IMG/VR virus record: IMGVR_UViG_3300044970_002549
Span: 1-64,000 of that record
Reading direction: 5' to 3' (one strand)
Source of the DNA: a virus
Length of the DNA: 64,000 bases
The translations under genes were made by a program, and so were the position numbers. The notes under the pieces were generated by a model that saw only the letters and a program-made list of their open reading frames with translations, was not told the DNA's origin and made no database searches. Shown one piece after another: positions 52,632 through 63,700 of this stretch (the stretch's first letter is position 1; the number at the start of each line of letters is the position of its first letter).

Positions 52632-53294
52632 ATGCTTACACTTGGATCTGGTGTAGTCAAGGTGGCGTTCTGGAAGTCTGGAGCCGTCATCGGGCAAACC
52701 TCAAACTATTTTGCTAGCACCTCAGGCTACGGCAACACGGGCCAGCTCGTGACCGTTGGCGAGGTTGGTGGCGACGTCGAGTTCGACATTAACTTCCAGG
52801 AGCGAGAGTTCTACGGCCAGTCGAACTTCCCAATCGCTAAGGCGTTCTTCGGCGGTCGCGCCGACATCCGCGCCCGCGGTGTGGAAATCAACTGGGACAA
52901 CGTTAAGAACCTGTTCCACGTATCGCTCGGTGAGGGCACCACGCTTGATTCGACGGCGTATGCCTATGCACACGACGACTTTACTGGCGGATCGTACTCC
53001 GTAAACTTCGACCCAGATGGCGGTCGCCCAAACACCGGCATCAGCAACGTCACGGCTCTCATGGGCCTTCCACGACCGCTGTATGTCAAGTTTGAGCACA
53101 TCCGCTCGGACGACCCGTCGAAGTCGGTCATTATCCATTTGCCAAAGGCGTACAGCATGCAGCTCATGATGCCATTCACCCGTGAAGACATTGCCCGACA
53201 GGACATTGACTTCTCGGCTGTTGTGGACCGCGACTGCAAGGTCACGTCAGGCTCTTCGAGCGCGACCCCATCGGTCGTTCTCATCGAGGCGTAA
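52632..53294 (+). CDS. tail-tube protein 1
   Basis: This 220-residue protein has GEVGGDVEFDINFQEREFYG, NFPIAKAFFGGRADIRARGV, then KFEHIRSDDPSKSVIIHLPK and MMPFTREDIARQDIDFSAVV. Its beta-rich layout fits a major tail protein. A second tube paralogue follows directly, and both share these motifs. GGGAGA precedes the ATG. Confidence 0.75.
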   Translation: MLTLGSGVVKVAFWKSGAVIGQTSNYFASTSGYGNTGQLVTVGEVGGDVEFDINFQEREFYGQSNFPIAKAFFGGRADIRARGVEINWDNVKNLFHVSLGEGTTLDSTAYAYAHDDFTGGSYSVNFDPDGGRPNTGISNVTALMGLPRPLYVKFEHIRSDDPSKSVIIHLPKAYSMQLMMPFTREDIARQDIDFSAVVDRDCKVTSGSSSATPSVVLIEA

Positions 53295-53315
53295 TAGAAA
53301 GAGGGGGTCACAAAC

Positions 53316-54179
53316 ATGTTTACACTAGGTAGCGGTCGACTTCAAGTCGGCACCTGGATTTCTGGCGGTCTTTATACTCAGGTCACGGGCGTGTCTGTGA
53401 CCCCCTCAACTGCCTCGGGCACCCTCCTGGCCGGCACGTACTATGTACGTGTCGCCGGGAAGAACTCTGCTGGCGTTGCCACGCCATCTGAAACGTACAT
53501 TACTGTACTATCAGCAACCGGCAAACTCACAGTCAACTGGAGCGCTCTTACCGGCGCGACCGATGGCTACGATATTTACGTTGGAACTGTAAATGGCTAC
53601 GACTGGAAGCAGGGCGCTGTCGCTTCTGGGACCACCACTTTCGAAGTGACGTCCCTTACCGACCCTGCCGGAGCGGATCTTGCCCAATACAAGGGTATGC
53701 AGGATATTGGCGAAATTGGCGGCGATGTCGAGTTTGACATCAGCTATCAGGAGCGCGAATTCTATGGCCAGTACAACTTCCCAATTGCAAAGGCCCACTT
53801 CGGCGGCACGTCGAATATCCGCGTCCGAGGTCTCGAGCTTGATCCAATGCGCTTCTCCAGGCTCTTTAGCACTACTGTGACGAATAATGCAAGCACCTCA
53901 ATCTATCCTGGAACCCTCCAGTTCCGCGAGAGCCTCAACTTCGGAACTGCGGCTGTAAACCCGCTTGACCTGTCGATGCTTCGCAACCGACCGGTGCGAT
54001 GCACCTTTGCGCACACGCGATCTGACGACCCTTCAAAGTCTGTCAATATCGTTGCGCATAAGGCCTGCATTTACCAGCACAATATTCCGTTTACACGTGA
54101 GGACATCATCAAGGTTGATATGGAGTTCAACCTGCAGTATGATTCCAGCACGGCGCAGATCGTGACAATCACGGCCTAA
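53316..54179 (+). CDS. tail-tube protein 2 with Fn3-like insertion
   Basis: This 287-residue protein repeats the motifs of tube protein 1 (GEIGGDVEFDISYQEREFYG, NFPIAKAHFGGTSNIRVRGL, HTRSDDPSKSVNIVAHKAC, PFTREDIIKVDMEF). An extra domain at about 20-115 lies between strand 1 and the GGDVEF motif. It has SGTLLAGTYYVRVAGKNSAG, WSALTGATDGYDIYVGTVNG and TTFEVTSLTDP, a fibronectin-III-type pattern. Ig-like decorations of tubes are known in phages and may bind glycan. Confidence 0.75.
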   Translation: MFTLGSGRLQVGTWISGGLYTQVTGVSVTPSTASGTLLAGTYYVRVAGKNSAGVATPSETYITVLSATGKLTVNWSALTGATDGYDIYVGTVNGYDWKQGAVASGTTTFEVTSLTDPAGADLAQYKGMQDIGEIGGDVEFDISYQEREFYGQYNFPIAKAHFGGTSNIRVRGLELDPMRFSRLFSTTVTNNASTSIYPGTLQFRESLNFGTAAVNPLDLSMLRNRPVRCTFAHTRSDDPSKSVNIVAHKACIYQHNIPFTREDIIKVDMEFNLQYDSSTAQIVTITA

Positions 54180-54221
54180 TCGCCTAGCTGTAGCGGCCTT
54201 TAGTGGCCAGGAGTAGTTCAC

Positions 54222-54515
54222 ATGGCTAGCCTTAATGAAGTGCGCCCAACGCGCGTGCTTACCCTTAATGACCTCGCTGACATCGAGGATAAGTTCGGAG
54301 GTCTTGACAAAGTTGACCTTACGAAGTTCACTGTACTTCGCTACATCTTGTGGCTCGTTCTTAAGAAGGACGACGTGAAGCTTGATGAGCGAACTGTTGG
54401 TGACCAGTTTTCGCTGGACACCATGCGGGAAGAGATCGACAAGGTACTTCGCTCTAGCGGTTTGATCGGGGCTGCCGATGAAGAAGGCGCTTCGGGAAAA
54501 GCAGCGGGGGCGTAA
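54222..54515 (+). CDS. tail assembly chaperone, short form
   Basis: This 97-residue protein has RVLTLNDLADIEDKFGGLDK, VLRYILWLVLKKDDVKLDE and SLDTMREEIDKVLRSSG. Position between tube and tape measure identifies it. The slip site G-GGA-AAA at 54494-54500 comes just before its stop and shifts about some ribosomes to the -1 frame, which leads into the next gene. Confidence 0.85.
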   Translation: MASLNEVRPTRVLTLNDLADIEDKFGGLDKVDLTKFTVLRYILWLVLKKDDVKLDERTVGDQFSLDTMREEIDKVLRSSGLIGAADEEGASGKAAGA

Positions 54516-54778
54516 GCTGGGGAGAGATTGATTGGGGTTCAATCATGGCATCGTATGCAGATGCCTTTGGTTACACTCCAACGGAGTTCATGCAACTGAC
54601 GCTCCCACAGCTTAACGCATACGCAAAGTACGTTGAGAAGCGAGACGAGCAAATGAAGAGCGAATCAAAGTCAACCCCCGCAAAGAACAAGGCAAAGTTT
54701 GCTGAAGGCAAGTCAGGGATGAAAACAATTCAGTCCCTTGATCACCTGGCCCAAGTGTTTGGAAAACCAGGAGCATAA
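54494..54778 (+). CDS. tail assembly chaperone, -1 frameshift extension
   Basis: The -1 frame is open from the slip site through ATG 54545 to 54778, with no stop. The fusion would read KSSGGVSWGEIDWGSIMASY across the join, then FGYTPTEFMQLTLPQLNAYA. The tail-chaperone pair G and GT of lambda is made this way. An independent start at 54545 is possible but has no ribosome site. The long form should guide tape-measure and tube assembly. Confidence 0.8.
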   Translation, partial: GKSSGGVSWGEIDWGSIMASYADAFGYTPTEFMQLTLPQLNAYAKYVEKRDEQMKSESKSTPAKNKAKFAEGKSGMKTIQSLDHLAQVFGKPGA

Positions 54779-54793
54779 GTAGGGGGAACGCAA

Positions 54794-57700
54794 GTGGCGG
54801 AAGAAAATGTCGCAAGAGTTGGCATAGCTCTTGATTCTGCCGCATTCCAGGACGGGGTATCCCGCGCCCTTCGTGACATCGATCGACTCCTCAGCGGACT
54901 CAAGACACTACAGAACGCCAACAGGCAACTCTCCCTTGCTTCTGGAGGCGGACTCTTCGGCACCGGTTCTAGGTCCCCCGTTGCCAACTTTGCCCGAGAC
55001 ATAAATCGGACAGCGATACCGGCCCTGCGCGATATGGAACGCAATGCGCTCCGTGTTGGCGGGGCCGTTCGCCGTTCCATGACAGAAATGTCCAGAATGG
55101 CATCTGTAGCAGAGCAGGCGCAAGTTCGGCAAGAGCGAGCGATCCTTGCCGGGGAGCGTCGAGCAATGAGTTCCCGCCGAGGTCGCGGCGGCAGATATCG
55201 GGACGAAGGGCTTTTTGGTGCAGTCCCTGCAGATCCTCGAGTTGGATCATTCGAAGACCCGCGCAGCCCGTCAGGAAAGATTGCCGCAAGATACGTCCTG
55301 CGCACCCTAGAAGAACTCATTACATCAGAGGCAGAAAGCTACCCGCGCATCATGCAACCTCGCCCCAGGGGTGGAGCTGGTCGGCAGGCAAGCGTTGGCT
55401 CAGAGCAAACTGTTTCTAGCGTCGCAAGCAAGTTTGCCCCGGGTCGAATCTTTAACACGTCAACAAACCTAGAAGAGGGACTCCCAGTTACCATCGTTGG
55501 TCCTGGCGGGGAAAAGTTTGTTTTGTCAGGGAATGGTCGCGTCATGGGCATGCGTCGCCTCTCTCAACAGCAGCAAGGACGAGTTCCAATTGTTTCTGCA
55601 GTAGAGACATTTGTTGCTGGAAACCCGTCCCTGTTCGGCGGCGCTGAGGGCGTAGAGGAAACGCTTCGACAGGTTGCAAAAATTGCCAAAGCCAAGCAAA
55701 CGCCGATACTTACTCGTGAGCTCACACAAACCATCGAGCAGATTGGCGCGCGAGAAGCCGGGAAACTTGGGCTTGGGCTAAACACTCGCACAGCGATGTC
55801 AGAAGCCGAGATGGCAATGGCCGTATCAAAGCTTTTGCAGCGCCCACCGACTGGCCTTGCAAAGGGAACGCCAGGAAAAGTGCTGTCAGGTGGTGGAGAA
55901 CCTGTTCGTGAGTTTATTAGCCAAGTACTGGAAGTTCTTCCACCGCAGGTAGTTAGGTCACGATATCAAACTAGTTCTGGTGAATCAAATAAGCAGTTCC
56001 AACAGCTCCTAGAGGGCGTTGCAATGTCGTCTGCGTACGGAAGCAACCCTGCGACAGAGGCAATGATCACTCGCCTTCTTGAAGGAGGTAAGACTGGCTT
56101 GCCTCCGGCTCTTTCTGGAGCGCTTCGGAAAAATCTCGGACCGCAACTAACTCTGCGTGGTCGAATCGCTTCCGGCGAAATCCCTGCAGAGATGGACCCA
56201 ATTTACAACAACCTCCCCCAGGCAATCGAGCTATTGACCCAGGCTCAAAAGTCATACGGTCCGCGGTTTATGGCCGAACAGATTGGAACGCAGCAAGGCA
56301 TGGAGCCCGCATCACCACAGGCTCTTAAGCTTGCTCAGGCCATGCGCAAGGCTGGAACAGCCGGCCTTCCAGCATTCTTTGAGTCTATTGCCCAGTATGG
56401 AAAGAGGGCAGTGTCTGCTACTGCGCCAACGCTAGGACTTGATCCCGGAGCATTTGTTGCTGACCCAGAGGCGGCAATTCGCATTGCATCCGAAGCGGCC
56501 TCCAAATTTGCATCACACAAGGGACCAAAGACAGAGGGCATCCTCTCGTCAATTGTCGAGGCTGCCATTCGAGAGTTTGCAACACCAGAAGTAATTCAGC
56601 CGGTTGCCAAAAAGGCGGCAAAAGGAGCAGCTGCACGAACCGTTGAAAAGGCAGTCGAAACAAAGGTTGAGCAGGTTGCCGAGGCAGTCGCTGAGGCGGT
56701 TACTGACCCAAGAGCCACTAGCATGCGACGACCAGAGTCTGAGCGCTTCTTCAAGGTAAATCCCCGAGCCATCGGCACAGCCGCAGGATCAGAAAGGGCC
56801 CGTTCAGGAGGATACGTCCCATACGGCGAGGCTTCCGAAGCACAGCGTGGCAAGTACAACATGACGCTTCTTGGAGGGTATGCAGAGCTAGAAAAGCAAT
56901 ACGAAGAGGCGCAAAAAGAAGCTGAATACATGAAGGAAAACTTTGCCACTAGGCCAGGGGCCACTCCACACGCTTCAGTCCAGAAAGCAGAAGCACTGCG
57001 AGCAAAGCTTACCGAGCTAAGAGGTGTCATGATTGAGCGCGGCCTTCATAAGCCAACTATGGCAGAGCAAATTGCAGAGCTATTCACCGGCCCTTCCTCA
57101 TCATCGTCTGGCCTGACCCCAACCAGAACCTCCGGAGGCGGGGGTGGCGGTGGAGGCGGGGGACGTCGACGAGGGCCTTCTGGCGGTGGCGGAGGCGGGG
57201 AGGAAGAGGAGAAGACCCCTAAGTGGATTCAGAGTTTCCAGGGGGCTCTAGCTGCATCCGGGCTTGACCCTCAAACTTTAAAGTACATGACCTCTGGGTT
57301 CAAGTTTGGCGCCACCCAGGCTGCCATTGAACCGGGTCTTTTTTCGCAGTCACGCGCATCTCTTGAGGCACTTCAGCAATTCGCTGCAGTCCGCCAGCTC
57401 AGCATGGTTCAGATGTCTCGTGGGCTTGTTGGTAGCGGAGCAAATGGTTTCTGGCAGCCACAAGAGGCTGGTGAACGTGGTGGCATTGCTCTTGGTGGAT
57501 TTGGTGCGAGGACTGCCGCCCCACTCCTAAGGACAATGATTCACGAAATAGCACACGGCACATTCGAGTCCCTGGTTGCCGGCGGGTACAAGCCTCAGAC
57601 GAAAGTAGAGATGTATGGGCCAAAGGGAGAAGCGCTTGGCCCGGTAAATGCGCGTCAAATGCTTGCGCCATTCAAAGAAACAACGGCCAGCGGACACGTC

Positions 57701-60700
57701 GATCCAGCATTCTATCGATCTCAGGCAATGATCAGCAAGGCTGGCGGCGCGTTACTTCCGCAGCTTGCATTTCACAGGATGGTCGAAGAGGTCATGCCGC
57801 AGGGACATCTTACCGAGGGAATTGGGTTGGGCAAATTCTCGCAGCTGCTCACCCCGCACCTTAAAGAGTTTGCATCTCCCGAGCAGTCAACAGCAGCAGA
57901 AGAGTTTGTCAAGTTCTCCGCACGCATCATGGAAGCGACAAACAACTTTACTCAGGGCGGTATCGGAAAGGGTGGCGCGCTTAGCGTTCTCTCGGAAGGC
58001 CTGCAGCAGCTTGGCGCATCAAGCAAGGCGTTCCCTTCAACATTCTTCCTTGAGGCTGCATCTGTTGTAGGAAATACCCTAAAGAACCTCGAGGCCGGAG
58101 ACCCGGATAACCTGACCAAGGTTGCAAAGTCGCTCATGAATGCTGCAGCCCTTACCATTGGCGAGGGGGAATTCAGGCCTGGCGTAGCAGTTGCGTCAAA
58201 TGCAGCAAAAGAAGTCGCAAACTACCTTGCTTCAGCAAGCATTGAAGAGAAGGCGGCAATTGCGCTTGGGGCAAACCCGAAACTTCTTGGAGACACTTCA
58301 TTTAACCCTGGCAACGAAGGGCATGTCCAGAAGGTTAACGAGGCAATTGCAAACATTTCTCGTGTCGCATCTGAAACATCACGCGGCGTTGCCGTAGCCC
58401 GATTCGTTGGCGGACAGAGAGTCGAGACCCCATACGCTGCGGCCGCAGGACTTCTCGGTCCGGCTGCGCCTGGAACGCTTGCCGCACAAACGTCTCCACT
58501 CCAGTTCCCAGGAGGAAGCCTTGCGCAAAGAATGGCTTACTACGGGTCTCAATCAACAGGCCAGCGCGGCATGGAAAGTGCAATCCCTGGAGCGTATCTG
58601 CGTGCCAAGGAAGGACAATTTATTGGAATGGGGCCAGCCTACCAGCAGGCATATGCTTCCGCCCGAAATCGCCAAGAGCTAGAAGCGGGCATCAAATCAT
58701 CTGCTAAAAGCGAATACGTTCAATCTGCCAACGCGGCCATGCGGTATGCCGAGGTGCAAAGCCGACTAAACCTGATTGTCCAAAATGGCAATGTCAACTT
58801 CTCGCAGCTTTCCAGAGTCCTAACAGACGCAGGCACTGGATTCACCGTCTCCGCAGCAAATGCGCTCAAGTTTGCTGCCGCCATTGCTGTTGGCCAGCAA
58901 ATTACCGGCTCGATTGTTGGCGTATTTGAACATCTTAAGGGTGGCATCCTTGGATTCAACGCAATGCTTGAGTCTGCGAGCGTCGGCTTTACAACGTTGT
59001 TCAAGAATGCGGGACGGTCCGTACGAGACGCTGAGTCAGAAACAGCGAAAACAATCACCACGCTTCGAGAATTTGCCAACGTTACCAACTTCCGATTCGG
59101 AGACCTGGAGACTGCCGCCCTGCGAATGCAAGCGTTCGGATTTGAGGTCGACACCGCAAGGGCGGCGCTTAAAAAGCAAATGCCAGTTCTCTATGAGGTA
59201 AATAACGTTCTCGAGAGAAACGCAACTGGCCTCAAGACCTTCCGTGGGGCACTTGTAAACATCGGAGATGCGGTAGCGGCACTTGGCGGAGAAGACGACA
59301 AGCTTCGAAGAATTACGTACGCACTCGGGCAAATGAACTCTGCTGGTCGCGTATACCAGAACGACATGATGCAGCTGGCAAACGCCGGTATCGCTGGATA
59401 CGACATTCTCGCCAAGGCTCTTTTGCAAGAGATTTCCGCAAGCCCAGAACTAAAGAAGGCCAACGCCGCAATCTACAACAAGCTGATGAATCCAGAGACT
59501 GCGGTTGAAGAGGTCCGAAGACTCGCCAAGAGCGGACGACTGTTTGGACCAGGAGCTGTTCAAGCAATCCTGAAGGGCCTCGAGGAGAGGTACGGCGGGG
59601 GAATGAAAGCGTTCTCAAGAACATTCCAGGGAGCGATGACGACAGTTGCCGACACCTCCCAGTCGCTTGTAGCAACTGCCTTCAACCCACTGTTCTCCGT
59701 TGTCCGCGACCTTACGATTCAGCTTGCTGACTTCCTGCAGCAGCCAGAAGCTGAGGCCGGGGCAAAGAATCTTGCAAAGGCAGTTCTTAGCGTTTCTAAT
59801 GCAATTAGGACAGGGCTCCCATCTGCACTCTCGACCGCAGATAAGATTCTATCGTCTATTACTGGGACATTTGGCAGTCTTGCAGGAAGCGCTGCTGAGG
59901 GGACAAGCAGCCTTGGCGGGTTTGTTAGAAACACCATTAAGGGTCTTTCAACTTTCGGTGATGTTCTAGAAAACTCAGTCATTCGCAAATTTGGATCAGC
60001 TCTTGTTGTGGCCAAGCTTTTGTTTGGATTTATTGCCGCAAACCCCCTTCTTGCAACGCTGACAGCCGGGACTGCCGGAATCGGGTTCCTTGCCACAGCA
60101 ATCCAAGAAAATCAGTTTGGGCTTGGAACTGCATTCCAAAAGATAGCTGTCCCGCTTGAGCAGACCCTTGAAAACCTTGGCAACAATATTATGCCAAGCC
60201 TTTCTAATACGCTTACAGCTGCCGCAGGAGTAATTGGCGCAACCATCGCATCCATCATGACGGCAATCTCCCCGTTGCTAGAAATTATTTTGAATGTATT
60301 GAATATTGTAACTTCTGCCGTAAAGCCATTCTCTTCGGTCCTTGGAGTTGCTCTTGCGCTATTTATTGGAAAGAAAGTACTAATAGACGGAGTGGCGTCA
60401 GCAATGGCCAGATTTGCAATGTTCACCGAGAAAGCTGCTGGATCCGTCGACAACATGAAAATGAAGTGGTTTGCCGGTCGGGAACTTCAGGCATTTGAGC
60501 GATTCGGAAACACGACAATGGGCGCTCAGATGGTTGCCCCTCAATACAACAAGCAGGGTGAGCTGACCCAGGCTGGAAAGGTCCAATTCGGTCAATTTGG
60601 TGGGGCCGGAATGGGATACAGCAGTCCACTTCTTTACAAGATTTTCATGGCCCAGATGAAGGAAATGGCTGGCGCGCAAGGATTTGAGTTCCAAAATCTT

Positions 60701-63700
60701 GCCGGCGATCCAACTGGCGCAGAGAAGTTGACGCTGGAGACCACGCCGATTGCCAAGGAGCAGGCTCTTTCGGCGCTTTCATGGCTTAAGGGGCTAAAAA
60801 CCAGCGATCCAGAAAAGTATAAAGAAACACTTGCAGCCGCTACGCCTTCAGAGCGACTTCAGCTTGAGGAGGCAATGAATGCCGGGCTTAGAACTGTTGT
60901 TTCTGGGCTTCGTGCGTTTAAGGCAGAGCTGGACAAACTTCCAACGGTTATGCAGAAGCTTGGCTATATTGGCCAAATTGCTTTTGACAAGATCGGCACA
61001 CTTGCGGGAGCGGCTACTGGTCTTGGCCTGACGCTATCGACTCTTGGCGGTCTGATGAATAATGAGGCCCTTGTGGGCTTTGGATCAACTCTCGCCACGG
61101 TGGGAATTGCAACATCTGGTCTTGTGATGACATTTACTCAGCTTAAGCAGGCCCTTGGGCCGTATGGCTTCGCCGGTGCAATTGGCGGCGCCATTTCGGC
61201 CCTCGGTCTCCTTGCAGCCGCTGCATACGAAGATCATAAAACCAAGCAGGACGATGCAAAGTCAGCCCTAAGCGATCTCGGGTCGCTCCAGTCAATCATT
61301 GGGCCAGATGCACTGCAGGCCGAATACGGAAATTTGATTGAAGGGCTATCCCGCTCATATGAGCTTGGGTTCGACCTGACGGACGAGCAAAAGGCATCTC
61401 TTGCCGCCGCGAGGGAAAGACTTGAGGTCCTTAGGGCCCAGATCCGCGAAGACAGAATGGAAAACTACACTGGCAAGGGGTCTGCCAGGTACACAATGGA
61501 GAAAAATAAAGAGACAATCAGGAACTACGCAATCCGAGGATACACGCCGGAGCAGATCGCTGAATTTACCGGATTGAATCTTGACTATGTAAAAAACCTG
61601 TTCGAGAACATGGTTCAGGACGGCAGCGAAGCTGGGCAGGAATACATCAAGATTCTTACGCAGCAACTTGACGCAACGGGGGAGGCGCTGCAGAAAGCCA
61701 AGGACATTCTTGAAAAGGCCACAGAGGCATTCGAGCGTCCGCTCAACCGCCTTATGTCCAGGGTGCAGACGCTTATTTCTGAGCTATTTGCCGACGAGAA
61801 GGAAAAGCTTCAGGAGGAGAGCAGAACTGCGCTTGGAAATATTGAGGTTCTTTACAACGGGGAAATGATTCGGCTTGGGGTTCTTGAGGAGCAGCACAGG
61901 ATTCTCACTGAGCAGCGCCAAGAGATGGAGGAGATGCAGCGACTGGAGGACCTTAGAACCAAGGCATCTGAGGCCGCCCTTGAGATGTTCGATGCTGGCA
62001 CTGACCCGCTTGAACGCGCCAGGGCAGCCAGGGACGCAGCAAGAGACCTGTTTTCTGAGTCCGAACAGATTCGCCTTGACCAGATGGGCAAAACTATTGA
62101 AGAGGCAAAAACTAGCGTGCCGTATATGGCCACATCTGAGGACTATGACCTTCGCATCAAGGCGCTTGAGGTTGATCAGCAGGAGCGACAGCGCGTTTTG
62201 ACCGAGACAATCGACGACCTAATGCGCAAAGTTAAGAACGGAAAGCTTAGCGCCGAAGAGGCCAAGAAGATGCTGCAAGATGCGTTTGCGGACACCGGCC
62301 TTGACCTTGCAGTTGCTTCCGCGCAAGGATACGACTTCATGGAGCACTTCTCATCTGGGTTCATGGATGCGCTTCAGAAGAACATTGATTTGACATTTAA
62401 GCGCCTCCCTGCGCTTATCTCAGCCGCCGTCAGGGCACTCCGTGAGGATGCTGCATATAAGAAGGCCCAGGCCGAGCTTTCTGAAATCCTTAACCCAACA
62501 CCTCTCGACAAAAATATTTCAGGTGCCGAGATGGCTGCGGAGCAAAAAAGATTAATCGAGCGAGCAAAGAGAACGCTTCAGGCGTTGCAGCTTGCTGAAA
62601 ACGTCCCAGGACAAACCGCAGAACAAAAAAAGGCACTCACTGGACAGATGTCATCAATTGCAATGTATATCAGAAAATTGGAGAAAAATCCATTTGCGGC
62701 AAACCTTAATTACTCGGAATCTGAAAAAACACTGCTCACCGAAAACTTTGGAAATCAGACCAACGCCGCGCTAGGCAAGCTTTTTGCCCTGTTTGGATAC
62801 GACACAGTTCTGCAGTGGGTGTTTGGTGGGGTCCCAATGGCATCTCGCCCCGGGAACATTAACCCCAGGGCATCTGGGGGCCCAGTTGGTGCCGGAACCT
62901 ACATGGTCGGAGAGCGCGGACCAGAGATGCTTCAGATGTTCCCGAATGGCGGCGGCTATGTTGTGCCTAACCACAAGCTCCCCTCACACATGCGATCTTC
63001 TGCTGCTGCCCTTGGCGGTGGAGTTATGGGCCGTGCGTGGGGTGGCGGCGTAGGCATCACCAACCCAGAAGTCCCAGTCGGCCGAAGCACCCTGCAAACA
63101 CCTCTAACTGACATCGCCAACATCGTTGGCGGAAATGTGCAAAGAATCCGCCCTGCAGCATTCACAAGAACAGTCACCTATGATTTCCCATGGGGCAAAA
63201 TTGTCATTGACCGATCTATTCATGATGATGTAGTTAGCCGGTTTCCGATCTCAAAGATGCAGGAATATGCTGAATTTGCAATGTCCTCTGGGCGACCAGG
63301 GACTTTCAGCGAAAAGAATCCTTTTGAGCTTCACCTTACCCCAAGAGTTACTGACAGGGAGGCTGTTGCATTTGCCCAGTCTGATCTTGTTGGCGTTGAG
63401 TGGCACGGGAAAACCGGGCTCAATTTCCCTGACGACGAATCGTTTAGGCAATTGCTTACTCACGAAATCGGGCACTCGGTCATGGAGCGCAGCGCTCCGC
63501 GTGGCCTTCATCCAATTTTCAGGCCGATGCAAGGCATTGTCCCGCCAATGTACAAGAAGATTTTTGGCCTTATGGCCGGTCGAACACAAGGAAATATTGC
63601 TCGCGGCATGGGCCTCAGCGGATGGGACGATAACGCGATAAGTTCAAGCGGATATGGTCAGGAAAGCTGGGCAGAGAGCTACGCAGAGCACTATACAAAT

